Assembly (NCBI GenBank): GCA_003481775.1
Contig: QULU01000004.1
Span: 113,829 to 177,828, forward strand
DNA length: 64,000 bases
Direction: 5' to 3'
DNA from: Clostridiaceae bacterium OM02-2AC
Lineage (GTDB): Bacteria; Bacillota_I; Bacilli_A; Erysipelotrichales; Erysipelotrichaceae
Shown: in pieces, positions 17,681 through 26,635 of the stretch
Layout: every line of letters starts with the position of its first letter
Position numbering within the stretch: position 1 is the stretch's first letter
Position numbers and translations under genes: made by a program
Notes under the pieces: generated by a model
The model's database searches: none
What the model was told of the DNA's origin: nothing
The model's input: only the letters and a program-made list of their open reading frames with translations

Positions 17681-18691
17681 CTACAGCTGTTTAAAGAACG
17701 GGGTATTTGCCGGGTAATCAAGGAGCTTGGTAAGCTCCTCATCAAGCTTCAGCAAAGATATGGATAATCCTGCCATTTCCAGTGAGGTCGCATATTCCCC
17801 TACATAATAGCGATGTACAGATATCCCCTTATCCATAAGAAGCTGATCGATCTTTCTTGTCACAATATATTGCTCATCCAATGGTGTTGCGCCAAGACCA
17901 TTCACCAGTACAGCTACGCGATCGCCTGACACATAGGGAAGATCATCTAATATTTTATTCATCATCTCTTCCGTAATCTGATCTGCTGTTTCGATTTTCC
18001 CTCTACGTATACCTGTCTCTCCGTGAATCCCCATTCCGATTTCCATTTCATCCTCTTCTATATGAAATCCGGCATGTCCGACACGCGGTACCACACAGGA
18101 GGTTAAAGCAACGCCCAGCGTTCTTGTATTCCAGCTTGCTTTTCTTGCTATGCGTGTCACCTCGTCCAGATTCATCATGCAATCAGCGGCAGCTCCGGCA
18201 CATTTATATACGAAGAAAATACCCGCGACACCTCGTCTTGTTGATTTCTCGTTCGGTGACAGCGGACCGATACTTGCGACATCGTCTGCGCCAAGAACTG
18301 TTTCTACACGTATATTATCTTCAAAATCCGCCATTTCTGCGGCCATATCGAAATTGAAAATATCTCCATTATAATTCCCGTAAATATACAGAACACCTGC
18401 ACCCGAATCAATCTCCTTTGTAATCGCATGCATCTGTTCAGCACTTGGAGACTGAAAGACATCGCCCACACTACAGCCATCCAGCATCCCATCACCGACA
18501 TAGCCCAGAAATAAGGGCAGGTGTCCGCTTCCTCCACCGGTCGCAATACCAACCTTCCCCGCTTTTTTTGTTCTGGTAACCAGACATTGCGGATCGTCAT
18601 TCACATATGCTATCTGATCCTGATGAGCGATATAAATCCCTTCCAGCATTTCAGACAGATACTGCTTTGGATCATTGATAATCTTCTTCAT
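17681..18691 (-). CDS. DhaK-like kinase subunit, first copy
   Basis: This is a 336-residue substrate-binding subunit of the dihydroxyacetone-kinase family. The substrate loops are present: GGGSGHLP near 55-62, GNYNGD near 106, and GIHGETG near 217 with the histidine that in known DhaK forms the hemiaminal bond to the ketose. The C-terminal part has VAVLVNGLGATPLDE. ATG 18691 follows GGGAGG and overlaps the end of the phosphatase gene by 20 bases. No DhaM-type PTS phosphoryl donor is present, so ATP-dependent action with the adjacent DhaL is most likely. The substrate could be dihydroxyacetone or another short ketose. Confidence 0.9.
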   Translation of the reverse strand: MKKIINDPKQYLSEMLEGIYIAHQDQIAYVNDDPQCLVTRTKKAGKVGIATGGGSGHLPLFLGYVGDGMLDGCSVGDVFQSPSAEQMHAITKEIDSGAGVLYIYGNYNGDIFNFDMAAEMADFEDNIRVETVLGADDVASIGPLSPNEKSTRRGVAGIFFVYKCAGAAADCMMNLDEVTRIARKASWNTRTLGVALTSCVVPRVGHAGFHIEEDEMEIGMGIHGETGIRRGKIETADQITEEMMNKILDDLPYVSGDRVAVLVNGLGATPLDEQYIVTRKIDQLLMDKGISVHRYYVGEYATSLEMAGLSISLLKLDEELTKLLDYPANTPFFKQL

Positions 18692-19304
18692 AATAGCCTC
18701 CCTTCGTAATATATTCCGTTGCATTTACACACTCCACCGTGTAACTCCCCTGATGGCAGCCGATAATTGTAACGCTGCAATTTTTAAATCTTACTTCATT
18801 CTTCAGACATTCTTCATAGACATCCTTATCCGCAGTATACAAAGCGGCAAGTATGGCGATTCCATGACTCACACACAGAATATTGCCGTTTATACCTTCA
18901 TTCTCTTCCAATAGATCCGTGATCAATGTACCAACACGGTTACAGACATCCTCCAGATTTTCACCGCCAGCAGCCTTCCATGGATACTGTAATCTCTGTA
19001 AATAGGTTTTACATCCGGAAAACGTATTCGCTTTGGTTTCAAATGTTCCAAAGTTCATTTCCTTCAGTCCTTTACACATGGTGATCTTTAAGTCGCGTTC
19101 TCCCCGGATATAACAGGCTGTATCATAGGCACGTTCGCTTGTCGAGGTATATATCTTTTCAAATGGTATGGCTGCAAGGCCTCTTCCCAGTGCTTTCCCC
19201 TGAGAGATTCCCTTTTCTGTCAGAGGGGTATCCGACCACCCCTGCAGCGTATGCCATATATTTGAGAGAGTTTCTCCATGCCGCACAAAATAGAAATAAA
19301 TCAT
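18672..19304 (-). CDS. Histidine-phosphatase (phosphoglycerate mutase-like) family protein
   Basis: This 210-residue enzyme belongs to the histidine phosphatase superfamily. The phospho-accepting RHGE is at 8-11 (VRHGETLSN), TPLTEKG and TSTSERAYDTA follow, and the second catalytic histidine is in CVSHGIAI near 150. Such enzymes are either mutases or broad sugar-phosphate phosphatases; its place in a sugar operon favours phosphatase action on a pathway intermediate. The start at 19304 lies one base after the stop of the aldolase gene (TGATATG), which implies translational coupling, since its own ribosome binding site is weak. Confidence 0.9.
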   Translation of the reverse strand: MIYFYFVRHGETLSNIWHTLQGWSDTPLTEKGISQGKALGRGLAAIPFEKIYTSTSERAYDTACYIRGERDLKITMCKGLKEMNFGTFETKANTFSGCKTYLQRLQYPWKAAGGENLEDVCNRVGTLITDLLEENEGINGNILCVSHGIAILAALYTADKDVYEECLKNEVRFKNCSVTIIGCHQGSYTVECVNATEYITKGGYYEEDYQ

Positions 19305-19305
19305 A

Positions 19306-19974
19306 TCACTGCTTCGGGAATTTAATTTCTTTCGGATATTCCCATTTTTGTAATTCTTCCTGTGGGAAGGACTTCGGCTCATTCCCCTGTAACACGGTCA
19401 ATGCATTATAATACAGCTGTGCCAGCTCTTCGATATAAGCTGCCTTTAAGAAGGCCTCATAAATATCCTGTGAATCAAATGCTACAGCCCCATGACTTTC
19501 CATCAAAAAGCTTTCTGCTTCCTTGCACGCATCAATCACGCTGTTCGCCAAATCTACAGTTCCCGGTCTTCCATAAGGTGCTACCGGTACCCGTCCCTTT
19601 GTTAGCCCCATATTGGCTACCTCATATACGATAGCAGGAATCGGCTTATTTAATAATGCAAACGTAGTAGCATACATAGAGTGCGTATGTGCAATAGCAT
19701 TAGCATCCTCTCTTGTCTTATAGATGGTGATATGCATCAAGGATTCACTGGTTGGTTTTAAACCGGATAAATTTTCGATTACATTAGCATTTACGTCCAT
19801 GACGATCATATCCCTTGGTGTCAGCAGCTCACGATCCACACTTGTCGGTGTTATGACGATATAGCCGCTTTTTGCATCTCGGGCTGAGAAATTTCCTGAT
19901 TTATGCTTACATAAACCATCCCGCTGTGCTCTTTTCGCAATTTCACATACATCCTTTTTTAAATTTTCTAACAT
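19306..19974 (-). CDS. Class II aldolase (L-fuculose-phosphate aldolase type)
   Basis: This 222-residue zinc-dependent class II aldolase of the FucA/AraD/adducin fold splits a ketose 1-phosphate into dihydroxyacetone phosphate and a small aldehyde, or epimerises a related sugar phosphate. Motifs are SGNFSARD near 26-33, TSESLMHITIY with a catalytic-type glutamate, AHTHSMYATTFA with the metal histidines, and ESHGAVAFD with the third histidine. Its start overlaps the regulator gene by 7 bases. The retained zinc ligands indicate a working enzyme. The natural substrate depends on the sugar imported by the operon's PTS, which is unknown. Confidence 0.9.
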   Translation of the reverse strand: MLENLKKDVCEIAKRAQRDGLCKHKSGNFSARDAKSGYIVITPTSVDRELLTPRDMIVMDVNANVIENLSGLKPTSESLMHITIYKTREDANAIAHTHSMYATTFALLNKPIPAIVYEVANMGLTKGRVPVAPYGRPGTVDLANSVIDACKEAESFLMESHGAVAFDSQDIYEAFLKAAYIEELAQLYYNALTVLQGNEPKSFPQEELQKWEYPKEIKFPKQ

Positions 19975-22046
19975 GTCTCGTACCTTTCTTTAGATATAAT
20001 ATCTAATATTTCTGTAATGGAATCTGCTGATTTCATTCGATTAAAATCTGTTTCATTTTCCACAATATCAATCAGTGCATACAACGCCTTTAAATGAATC
20101 TCACGATTCGGCGTTGCCATAACAACAACGATGCCTGCATTCATATAACCGTTGAATGAAATGCTTTCCGGCAATTTTAAGAGGGACATACCCAGGGCAT
20201 TAACACCCTCCTCGACACTTGCATGTGCCAGTATGAGCCCATCTGCAATCGTCCAAATCGGCTTATCGCATGTAACACTGTGAATCATATTTTCTACATA
20301 TTTTGTCGTTATACAGCCGCTCTTCAACAAGGGCTCTGAGGCTGTCTGAATCGCTTCTATCCAGGTAAGCCCATGATCTGCTATATGGACTGTTTCCGGT
20401 GTCAATAGATCATGAAGATTATTTTTATCCTCCTGATGGCAATGCTCAGCAGGAACTGTCTTTTGTGTTGTTTCACCAAGATAGTTCTTCAATGCCGCCA
20501 TGAGACCCTTACGATCCTTCACATCCACATATTTACCAATGACATGTAACAGACTCGTTGAGTTAACCTCATAAATGGTTTTGTTTAAAAGCTCATTAAA
20601 TACCTTTTTCCGAAGATTATGCAAATCGGTATCATCCATGATTGGCTTAACCAGAAATTGTGGAACTGCTGTATCAAGGTGTACTGTGGCAAAGACCACA
20701 TCATATTCCTTATGATATTCATAAAACTGCCTTGAGGATAGGGAGCATAGAAAATCCAGCTCGGGAAATGCCTCCTTCAGCTTCAGGAACAGAAAATTGG
20801 AAATTGAAATACCATTTGTACAAACAACGATAGCCTTTCGTTTTTTCTCAAGAAAATCCAGCATTCCTTCCTTTGTCATCCAGCCTCCAAACAGAATGGT
20901 GATATATGCCATTTCTTCCTGTGGAATGAGGATATGGAACATTTCCTCAAACGGCACCATGGCATGTCTTGTAATTTCAAACAGATAGGAATGATGAGGA
21001 AGAATCATATTGAGGATGTTCCCTTCAATATGATACTGATATCGTATCCTGTAAAGAGCAGGCTTCAGATGCTGAATAAGTGCATCCAGCAATGCCTTTC
21101 GATCCTGAAAACGAATGCAGACGAGATTCTCAAAATTCGTAAGCGTTTTTTCGGCTGCCTCTGCCAGCTCTTTTTCAAACTTCTTACTTCTGCTGTCTTC
21201 AAAATTGACACTCGATATCTGAAACTGGGATACAAGATACAATTTATCCATCGTATTCTGAATATCATACTTACTGAAGATATTTATGATAGCCCCGTAC
21301 TCACTCGTACCTGCAATGTGCTGATAATCCTCCGGAAGCACATCCAGAAATTTCTGGGCTTCAATCCGTATAAGAATAAAGTATAAAATAAAGGGGATCT
21401 CACGTATACGTTCATCGGTATAACGTACCTTTAAGGTTCTTTCTACTTCCTCTACATCGGCACATAGCATCCGAATCCGCTTCTCGTCAATTTCAAGAAT
21501 GGAAAGCAGTATAGATTCCCCACTCAGCAATGGAAGGATACTTTGAATCATGCGAATCATCAACGTGCGCTTCTCATATTCCTTGCCAACCAGATAATAC
21601 CCCTTTGAGCGATCATACCAGAGCTTTAAATCAAACTCCTGTAAAATTGTGGTCTGCAGTTTTTTCAAATCATTTAACACCGTGTTTTTACTGATTCTCA
21701 AAATAGAGGTAAAATGATTGATACTCAGTTCCTCCTTATGCTGTAAAAGAATCAGTGCAATTAAATAAAGACGTTCTTTTTCTATGAATACATATGCACC
21801 CTCATCAAAGGTAAATTGATTTGTCTTATAGGAATTGATAACATTATGGGGAATGATAAATTTCCCAGTCCGCATCCTGCCGATTTCTTCATATCCGTTT
21901 TCCTTGAGATAAAAATTTATTTTTCCCAACGAATAGCTTAGCTGTTTACGTGACAAGCCCGCTTCCTTTTCCAGCTGAGAACCACTGATCGTCGGATTAT
22001 TTACAAGCAGTTTTAAAATATTCAAGCCTCTTTCATCCAACGACAT
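19968..22046 (-). CDS. PRD/PTS-domain transcriptional activator of the operon
   Basis: This 692-residue regulator has N-terminal winged helices (about 5-60 and 95-140; LRISKNTVLNDLKKL), two PRD regions (about 170-400), an EIIB-like domain (about 405-490, starting KAIVVCTNGISISNFL with the phospho-cysteine) and a C-terminal EIIA domain (about 545-690). The EIIA phospho-site region reads GLILAHASVEEGV. This is the MtlR/ManR-type architecture: phosphorylation by the operon's own EIIB/EIIA and by HPr reports substrate availability. It sits in the middle of the operon it presumably controls, 77 bases after the DhaK gene. RBS AAGGAGG is strong. Confidence 0.88.
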   Translation of the reverse strand: MSLDERGLNILKLLVNNPTISGSQLEKEAGLSRKQLSYSLGKINFYLKENGYEEIGRMRTGKFIIPHNVINSYKTNQFTFDEGAYVFIEKERLYLIALILLQHKEELSINHFTSILRISKNTVLNDLKKLQTTILQEFDLKLWYDRSKGYYLVGKEYEKRTLMIRMIQSILPLLSGESILLSILEIDEKRIRMLCADVEEVERTLKVRYTDERIREIPFILYFILIRIEAQKFLDVLPEDYQHIAGTSEYGAIINIFSKYDIQNTMDKLYLVSQFQISSVNFEDSRSKKFEKELAEAAEKTLTNFENLVCIRFQDRKALLDALIQHLKPALYRIRYQYHIEGNILNMILPHHSYLFEITRHAMVPFEEMFHILIPQEEMAYITILFGGWMTKEGMLDFLEKKRKAIVVCTNGISISNFLFLKLKEAFPELDFLCSLSSRQFYEYHKEYDVVFATVHLDTAVPQFLVKPIMDDTDLHNLRKKVFNELLNKTIYEVNSTSLLHVIGKYVDVKDRKGLMAALKNYLGETTQKTVPAEHCHQEDKNNLHDLLTPETVHIADHGLTWIEAIQTASEPLLKSGCITTKYVENMIHSVTCDKPIWTIADGLILAHASVEEGVNALGMSLLKLPESISFNGYMNAGIVVVMATPNREIHLKALYALIDIVENETDFNRMKSADSITEILDIISKERYETC

Positions 22047-22123
22047 TGCTATTCCTCCTTATCGATAACACAATCCGTAAGCTACCTTTGCGCCTTACTG
22101 ATTGCACAGCTCTTCTAAATGCT

Positions 22124-23122
22124 TCATTTCAAAGTGATGGCCGGAGTATCAACAGGAAGGTCCAGCAATTCCTTGAATTCTTCCTTCATGCGCATCACCG
22201 TCAATGCTGCACCGCTCATTTCCAAAGAGGTTACATAATCCCCTACAAAGGAGCGGTAAATGGAAATCTTACGGTCTGAGAAATAGTTCTCAATTACGTC
22301 ATAAAGTACATACAGCTCCATAATCGGTGTACCGCCTAGCCCGGATACAATGACCGCAATTTCTTCTCCATGCTTCAGCTTTAAATCAGCCTCTATTTTT
22401 TCACAGAGTACCGTAGCGATTTCCTTTGCGTTTTTCAATGACGCAACAAGCAGTCCAGGTTCACCATGATGTCCGATACCATATTCCACGGTGCCTTCCT
22501 TTATCTCAAAATTGGCATGACCGACAGCCGGAATAGAACATGGCGTCAGACCAACGCACAGGCTTCTTGTTTCGTTTACAGCAGCCTGTGCCGCATTGAT
22601 CACTTCATCCAGCGTACCGCCAAGCTCAGCCTTTGCACAACCGATTTTCCACATAAACAGACTTCCTGCAATTCCATGACGTTTCTCTTTTTCATCCACA
22701 GGTGCACTAGCTATATCATCATTGGCAGTTACATAGCGGACATTTACCTGTTGCATGGCCGCCATCTGAACTGCCATTTTTACATTCATATTATCACCGG
22801 CATAATTACCAAACAGACAGGCAACTCCCGCACCTGTATCCGCTTCTAAAAACGCCTGATGAAACGCAGTTGCAGGGGGAGAAGAAAATACTTCTCCTAC
22901 TGCGACAGCATCCAGCATATGCTCGCCTACATAGCCGAGAAAGCACGGCTCATGACCACTGCCTCCTCCGCTTACGATACCCACCTTATTCTTTTTCCGT
23001 TGATTTTTTACAACTACATGATCATTTTTTTCACTGATATGCAGGGTATCCTTGTGACATTTCACATATCCCTTCAGCATATCATCCACAATCATGTCCG
23101 GATCATTAACAAATCGCTGCAT
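22124..23122 (-). CDS. DhaK-like kinase subunit, second copy
   Basis: This is a 332-residue DhaK-family substrate-binding subunit. It carries GGGSGHEPCFLGY near 54-66, GNYAGDNMN near 108, and GHHGEPGL near 216 with the ketose-binding histidine. It is clearly a distinct protein from the DhaK encoded at 17681 and pairs with the DhaL encoded 5 bases upstream. No PTS-type DhaM is nearby, so an ATP-dependent kinase is likely. RBS AAAGGAACT lies before the start. Two full DhaK/DhaL pairs in one operon suggest two different substrates or two sequential phosphorylations. Confidence 0.92.
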   Translation of the reverse strand: MQRFVNDPDMIVDDMLKGYVKCHKDTLHISEKNDHVVVKNQRKKNKVGIVSGGGSGHEPCFLGYVGEHMLDAVAVGEVFSSPPATAFHQAFLEADTGAGVACLFGNYAGDNMNVKMAVQMAAMQQVNVRYVTANDDIASAPVDEKEKRHGIAGSLFMWKIGCAKAELGGTLDEVINAAQAAVNETRSLCVGLTPCSIPAVGHANFEIKEGTVEYGIGHHGEPGLLVASLKNAKEIATVLCEKIEADLKLKHGEEIAVIVSGLGGTPIMELYVLYDVIENYFSDRKISIYRSFVGDYVTSLEMSGAALTVMRMKEEFKELLDLPVDTPAITLK

Positions 23123-23127
23123 AAATT

Positions 23128-23778
23128 TTAGTTCCTTTCATTTGCTTTCTCAAATGCTATTATTGTTGAACAGAATGTCTGCAGAATGAGACAGCAGGAG
23201 GTTGCCCCTGCATCCTGATGTCCGATGGATTTCTCTTTCAGCCGGGCAGCTCTTCCTAATTTCGCCTGCATATTGCAGGTTGCCTTCATGCCCTCTTCAG
23301 CTGCCTGTGAGCAGGCAGTAAGTGCTGCACATGTATCCAGTGTTTTCTCATAGACAGCTGTATACGCTGAAACAGAAGGATCAAGGACATCTACCAGGGT
23401 TTTATCGCCTGTCTTAGCTAAAGAAATCATCTGGATATTATCATATGCCTGCTTTAGCATTTTCTCGATGAGTGCTCCGTCAATTATCTCAGCATTTCCC
23501 AATACCGCCTGCATGCCCATGAAAATGGAACCATATAACGGCCCCATAGACCCTCCTATTTTTTCCATAAGCACATTGGAAAGAGAAAGCAGTGCTTCAC
23601 TTAACGTTTCATTCTTTTCCACCTGCGGCTTCGCTATCGCTGCACCTTTATTCATATTGATACCGTGATCGCCATCCCCGATGGCTCCATCAATTTCACT
23701 CAGATAATCCTTATGCTTTTGTATGGTATCTATGATATTCAATACAATGAGCTTTCCTTCTTTATTTGTAAAAGACAT
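23128..23778 (-). CDS. DhaL-like kinase subunit, second copy
   Basis: This is a 216-residue nucleotide-binding subunit with canonical family motifs: IGDGDHGINMNKG near 28-40, holding the three metal-binding aspartates, GGSMGPLYGS near 76-85, and DAGATSC at the C-terminus. It partners with the DhaK gene directly downstream. Its start lies 2 bases after the EIIC stop, with AGGTGAG inside the end of that gene. In contrast to the first DhaL copy, all usual residues are retained, so this pair looks like the conventional kinase. Confidence 0.92.
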   Translation of the reverse strand: MSFTNKEGKLIVLNIIDTIQKHKDYLSEIDGAIGDGDHGINMNKGAAIAKPQVEKNETLSEALLSLSNVLMEKIGGSMGPLYGSIFMGMQAVLGNAEIIDGALIEKMLKQAYDNIQMISLAKTGDKTLVDVLDPSVSAYTAVYEKTLDTCAALTACSQAAEEGMKATCNMQAKLGRAARLKEKSIGHQDAGATSCCLILQTFCSTIIAFEKANERN

Positions 23779-23780
23779 GC

Positions 23781-25160
23781 TTACTCACCTACTGCTTCCG
23801 CATTTGCATCCTTCGCCTCAGCAAGCTTGTTTTCCTTGCTTAATGCACGATAGTAGAATGCATAGCAGGTAACCCAGACAAACAATACAATAATCGGAAC
23901 CCAGTTTCCGTTGATGACATCAAATACCTGTGAGATCGCATAGGTGAATACCGGTCCGTCAATCGAGGAATTGGATATCATTTCCCCTGCCTTTAATGCG
24001 ACTGCACCGGTTGTATTTGCAAGGTCTGTAATGAACGGTGCAAACGCAGTGCCAACCCATAGGAATGCAGGAACGCCAAGCGTACATAAGATCAGCATTC
24101 TCGGAAGATTTCCCTTTGTGACAAGATAAGCGGGTACAGCCAGCGCTATATTGATAATACCTGCGAATGGCAGTATCGCATTGCCGGGTAAAATCATTGC
24201 ACAGATCAAGGTTACCGGTACGGACCAGATAACTGCCAGCCATATTTCATTGGATCCGCCAAGGAAAGGCCAGTCAAGACCGACGAGCAGCGTTCTTCCC
24301 TTGAATTTTTTATTCATAAAGTCAGATACTGCTTCACTGATCGGTGACAGCGCCTGCATGAAATATTTTGTAATAACAGGGAACAGCGTCAGGGCTGCTG
24401 CACACTGAATCGCCAGCGTCAGTGTTTCTGCGACAGGATATTGTGCAAGCAAACCGAAAACAACTCCAAGTATAAAGCCTAATACATGATTCTCTGCAAA
24501 AATACCAACCTTGTCTTTTAATGCGGCAGCATCGAATTTTTTATTAAATGCCGGTATCTTTTTCAACAGGCAGTCAATCGGATACATCAGCGCTCCAAAC
24601 AGCACCATCTTATGGGTGCAGGTAACACCTGGAATACCGGATAATTCTTCAATTCTACGCTGGTGAACATCCGCTGTTTTTAATTCAAATACAATCTGAA
24701 TAGCGGCTACCAGAAATGCCAGCGGTACACTGCCGGTGATTGCCACAACACCAACTGCTGTAAATATTTTCCCCCATACATTCCATAAATCCGCATTGAA
24801 GGTATTCGTCTTTTTTATAACCAGCATGATAATATTGATAATAATCATGAGCGGAAACATCAGGAACGCATATGGCCAGGACCATGATATGGTTGACATC
24901 GTTGTCCAGCCGCCATCAACGATTGGTAAGGATATCCCTGTATTTTTCAGCATAGCTTCCGCAGCCGGTGAAATGGCGCCTGTCATAAAATTGATCAGCA
25001 TCGTCATTCCGGTAAACGCCACACCAAGAGTGATACCGGCTGAGATTGCATCCTTTAATTTCATTCTTACAATCAAACCGGCAATGATAATGATAATAGG
25101 AACAAAGATTGCTGCACCTAAGCTCAATAGATAATTAACAACATCTGATAAAATTTCCAT
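23781..25160 (-). CDS. PTS galactitol-family EIIC permease
   Basis: This 459-residue integral membrane permease of the GatC family forms the translocation channel of a PTS. It has about ten hydrophobic segments and the family features LGLKTADVHQ-like (FELKTADVHQRRIE), GVTCTHKMV and LDWPFLGGSNE near 300. It accepts its substrate from outside and releases the phosphate ester inside after phosphorylation by the EIIBs. The family transports galactitol, arabitol and related polyols or pentoses, which limits but does not fix the substrate. The C-terminal tail is alanine/glutamate-rich and cytoplasmic. Confidence 0.92.
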   Translation of the reverse strand: MEILSDVVNYLLSLGAAIFVPIIIIIAGLIVRMKLKDAISAGITLGVAFTGMTMLINFMTGAISPAAEAMLKNTGISLPIVDGGWTTMSTISWSWPYAFLMFPLMIIINIIMLVIKKTNTFNADLWNVWGKIFTAVGVVAITGSVPLAFLVAAIQIVFELKTADVHQRRIEELSGIPGVTCTHKMVLFGALMYPIDCLLKKIPAFNKKFDAAALKDKVGIFAENHVLGFILGVVFGLLAQYPVAETLTLAIQCAAALTLFPVITKYFMQALSPISEAVSDFMNKKFKGRTLLVGLDWPFLGGSNEIWLAVIWSVPVTLICAMILPGNAILPFAGIINIALAVPAYLVTKGNLPRMLILCTLGVPAFLWVGTAFAPFITDLANTTGAVALKAGEMISNSSIDGPVFTYAISQVFDVINGNWVPIIVLFVWVTCYAFYYRALSKENKLAEAKDANAEAVGE

Positions 25161-25192
25161 TATATTTCCCTTCTTTCTCTTCTTTCAAAGTT

Positions 25193-25477
25193 CTATTTTG
25201 CGCTGTTTATGGCCTCGATCAGCTTCTGTAGCTCCGCTTCCTGATTCATACCAGTCAAAAATGCGATTCCGTTAATCACAGGGATTGGATATTCCTTTGT
25301 GACCTTTGTGATTGTGATATATGCTGCAGCATCTACAAGGTAACGGTCTACCGATTTTAAATCAACCGCCTCTACCTTCGCATCTACGTTTTTCTCCTTC
25401 AGCAAACGATTTACCTTTGATGCAACTGTCTGACTGGTAGCTACTCCGCTTCCGCATGCTACGATTACTTTTTTCAT
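25193..25477 (-). CDS. PTS galactitol-family EIIB, second of a tandem pair
   Basis: This 94-residue EIIB has the P-loop-like phospho-cysteine motif VACGSGVATSQTV (Cys8). It passes phosphate from EIIA to the sugar bound in EIIC. It shares strong similarity with the EIIB encoded just upstream, so the two arose by duplication; both keep the active cysteine. RBS AGGAGA lies before the start. Spacing to EIIC is 32 bases. Confidence 0.93.
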   Translation of the reverse strand: MKKVIVACGSGVATSQTVASKVNRLLKEKNVDAKVEAVDLKSVDRYLVDAAAYITITKVTKEYPIPVINGIAFLTGMNQEAELQKLIEAINSAK

Positions 25478-25486
25478 AATATTCTC

Positions 25487-25771
25487 CTAACTGTTTTTTA
25501 TGATTTCAATAAGCTCTTGAAACGCTTCTTCTTTATGTTCTCCTGAGAGAAAAGCAAGTCCGTTAATAGTAGGAATACCATAATCAATATGGCTATTCGT
25601 GATATCAATATAGGCAAGAGCTCCGCGAAGCTCTCTTTGCAAAGAACGCAAGTTCACTGCCTCCACTCTGACATTTGTGATATTCTCTTTTTCCAGCATT
25701 CGATTGATTCGATAGGCCACTGTTTGAGAGGTTGCAACCCCATTCCCACAAGCAACGATCACTTTTTTCAT
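25487..25771 (-). CDS. PTS galactitol-family EIIB, first of a tandem pair
   Basis: This 94-residue EIIB paralogue has VACGNGVATSQTV and Cys8. Its start ATG overlaps the EIIA stop (TGATG). It differs from its neighbour mainly in the middle third (RSLQRELRGALAYIDIT against KSVDRYLVDAAAYITIT), the face that would contact EIIA or the regulator. Tandem EIIBs for one EIIC are unusual. Confidence 0.92.
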   Translation of the reverse strand: MKKVIVACGNGVATSQTVAYRINRMLEKENITNVRVEAVNLRSLQRELRGALAYIDITNSHIDYGIPTINGLAFLSGEHKEEAFQELIEIIKNS

Positions 25772-26235
25772 CAGAGCCCTTCCATATGCTTAACAATTTC
25801 TAAAAATTCTTCCTTTGTTGCGGCCTTCAATAAGCGTTCCATCGTATCTTCATTTTGGAAATTCTGTAATAGCTGCTGTAAAATTTCCACATGCCCCTCT
25901 TCTCTTTTAAAGCCCAGAAGAAATACGATTTTTACCGGAAGAATGCTGTCATTGTTCGCCATTTCACACCAGTCGATTGCAGTTTTCAAACGCACTGGTG
26001 CTATAAATTGCTTTACGATATTGATGGGATCGGAATGTGGTATCGCAACCGGATACGGCTCTACCGGCAATGCAGTAGGATAATCCTGTTCCCTTTTTTT
26101 TATGGCTGATAGAAATTGTTCAGTTACGTAGCCCAGATCCATTGCCTTTTTGCTCATGACTTCAAAAAACTCATCTGTACTCTTCACATCTAAATCAAGT
26201 TCGCAAAGTTCATCACAAATCAATGTATCATTCAT
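25771..26235 (-). CDS. PTS galactitol/fructose-type EIIA
   Basis: This 154-residue EIIA of the mannitol/fructose/galactitol superfamily has the phospho-histidine in VAIPHSDP near 64-66. It takes phosphate from HPr and hands it to the two EIIBs encoded next. It is the first gene of the 11-gene operon. The start at 26235 has an AAAAGGAGG ribosome binding site, and a strong promoter lies about 65 bases upstream. Confidence 0.92.
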   Translation of the reverse strand: MNDTLICDELCELDLDVKSTDEFFEVMSKKAMDLGYVTEQFLSAIKKREQDYPTALPVEPYPVAIPHSDPINIVKQFIAPVRLKTAIDWCEMANNDSILPVKIVFLLGFKREEGHVEILQQLLQNFQNEDTMERLLKAATKEEFLEIVKHMEGL

Positions 26236-26300
26236 CTTATCAAACCTCCTTTTCCTTAAAGGAAAATCATAGTTGCGCGCAAGCTCTTCCTTACAAAATA

Positions 26301-26329
26301 AGTATATTTTATAGAAACCGTTTTCACAA
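26301..26329 (-). promoter_or_regulatory. Promoter of the PTS/DhaKL operon
   Basis: On the minus strand TTGTGA (26329-26324) is followed after exactly 17 bases by TATACT (26306-26301), about 65 bases before the EIIA start. It is the only strong promoter I find for the operon. Confidence 0.8.
26312..26326 (-). promoter_or_regulatory. cre-like catabolite repression site overlapping the operon promoter
   Basis: TGAAAACGGTTTCT (26326-26313, minus) matches the CcpA consensus TGWAARCGYTWNCW at all but one position. It covers the end of the -35 box and the spacer, where CcpA binding would block RNA polymerase. Confidence 0.65.
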
Positions 26330-26577
26330 GAACTGTTAGGTACTATGTTTGGGTATACGTTTGCACATCACTATGATGAGCATTCACGTTGTGCAAAAAA
26401 TAAAACGACTCGCATATGAAAGAACTACTTACCGCTATAGGCAAGCCTTCGCCATCCTTTTATATAAAAATACCTTCGTATACATTTAAAGCAAGAAACA
26501 TACACAAAGGCTATATTCTAAAACAGAAATAAATACGGGTGTTTCTTGAAAAGCTGCAGTATACAGATATGCCTTTA
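26330..26577. other. Intergenic stretch without recognisable gene
   Basis: Between the PTS operon promoter and the tdk terminator I see no frame with a ribosome binding site and no further hairpin. This AT-rich stretch may hold activator sites for the PRD regulator, but I cannot point to one. Confidence 0.3.
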
Positions 26578-26620
26578 CAAAAAAAAGCAGATTGTCACAC
26601 ACATTGACATCATCTGCTTT
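26578..26620 (-). terminator. Terminator of tdk
   Basis: AAAGCAGAT (26584-26592) and ATCTGCTTT (26612-26620) form a 9-bp stem, followed on the minus strand by a run of T residues. Confidence 0.85.
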
Positions 26621-26635
26621 CAAGTAATTCTCTGT

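Noticed and set aside
26341..26367. Second cre-like match (TGCAAACGTATACC) further upstream of the PTS operon
   Set aside because: Three mismatches to the consensus and located well upstream of the promoter; probably chance.
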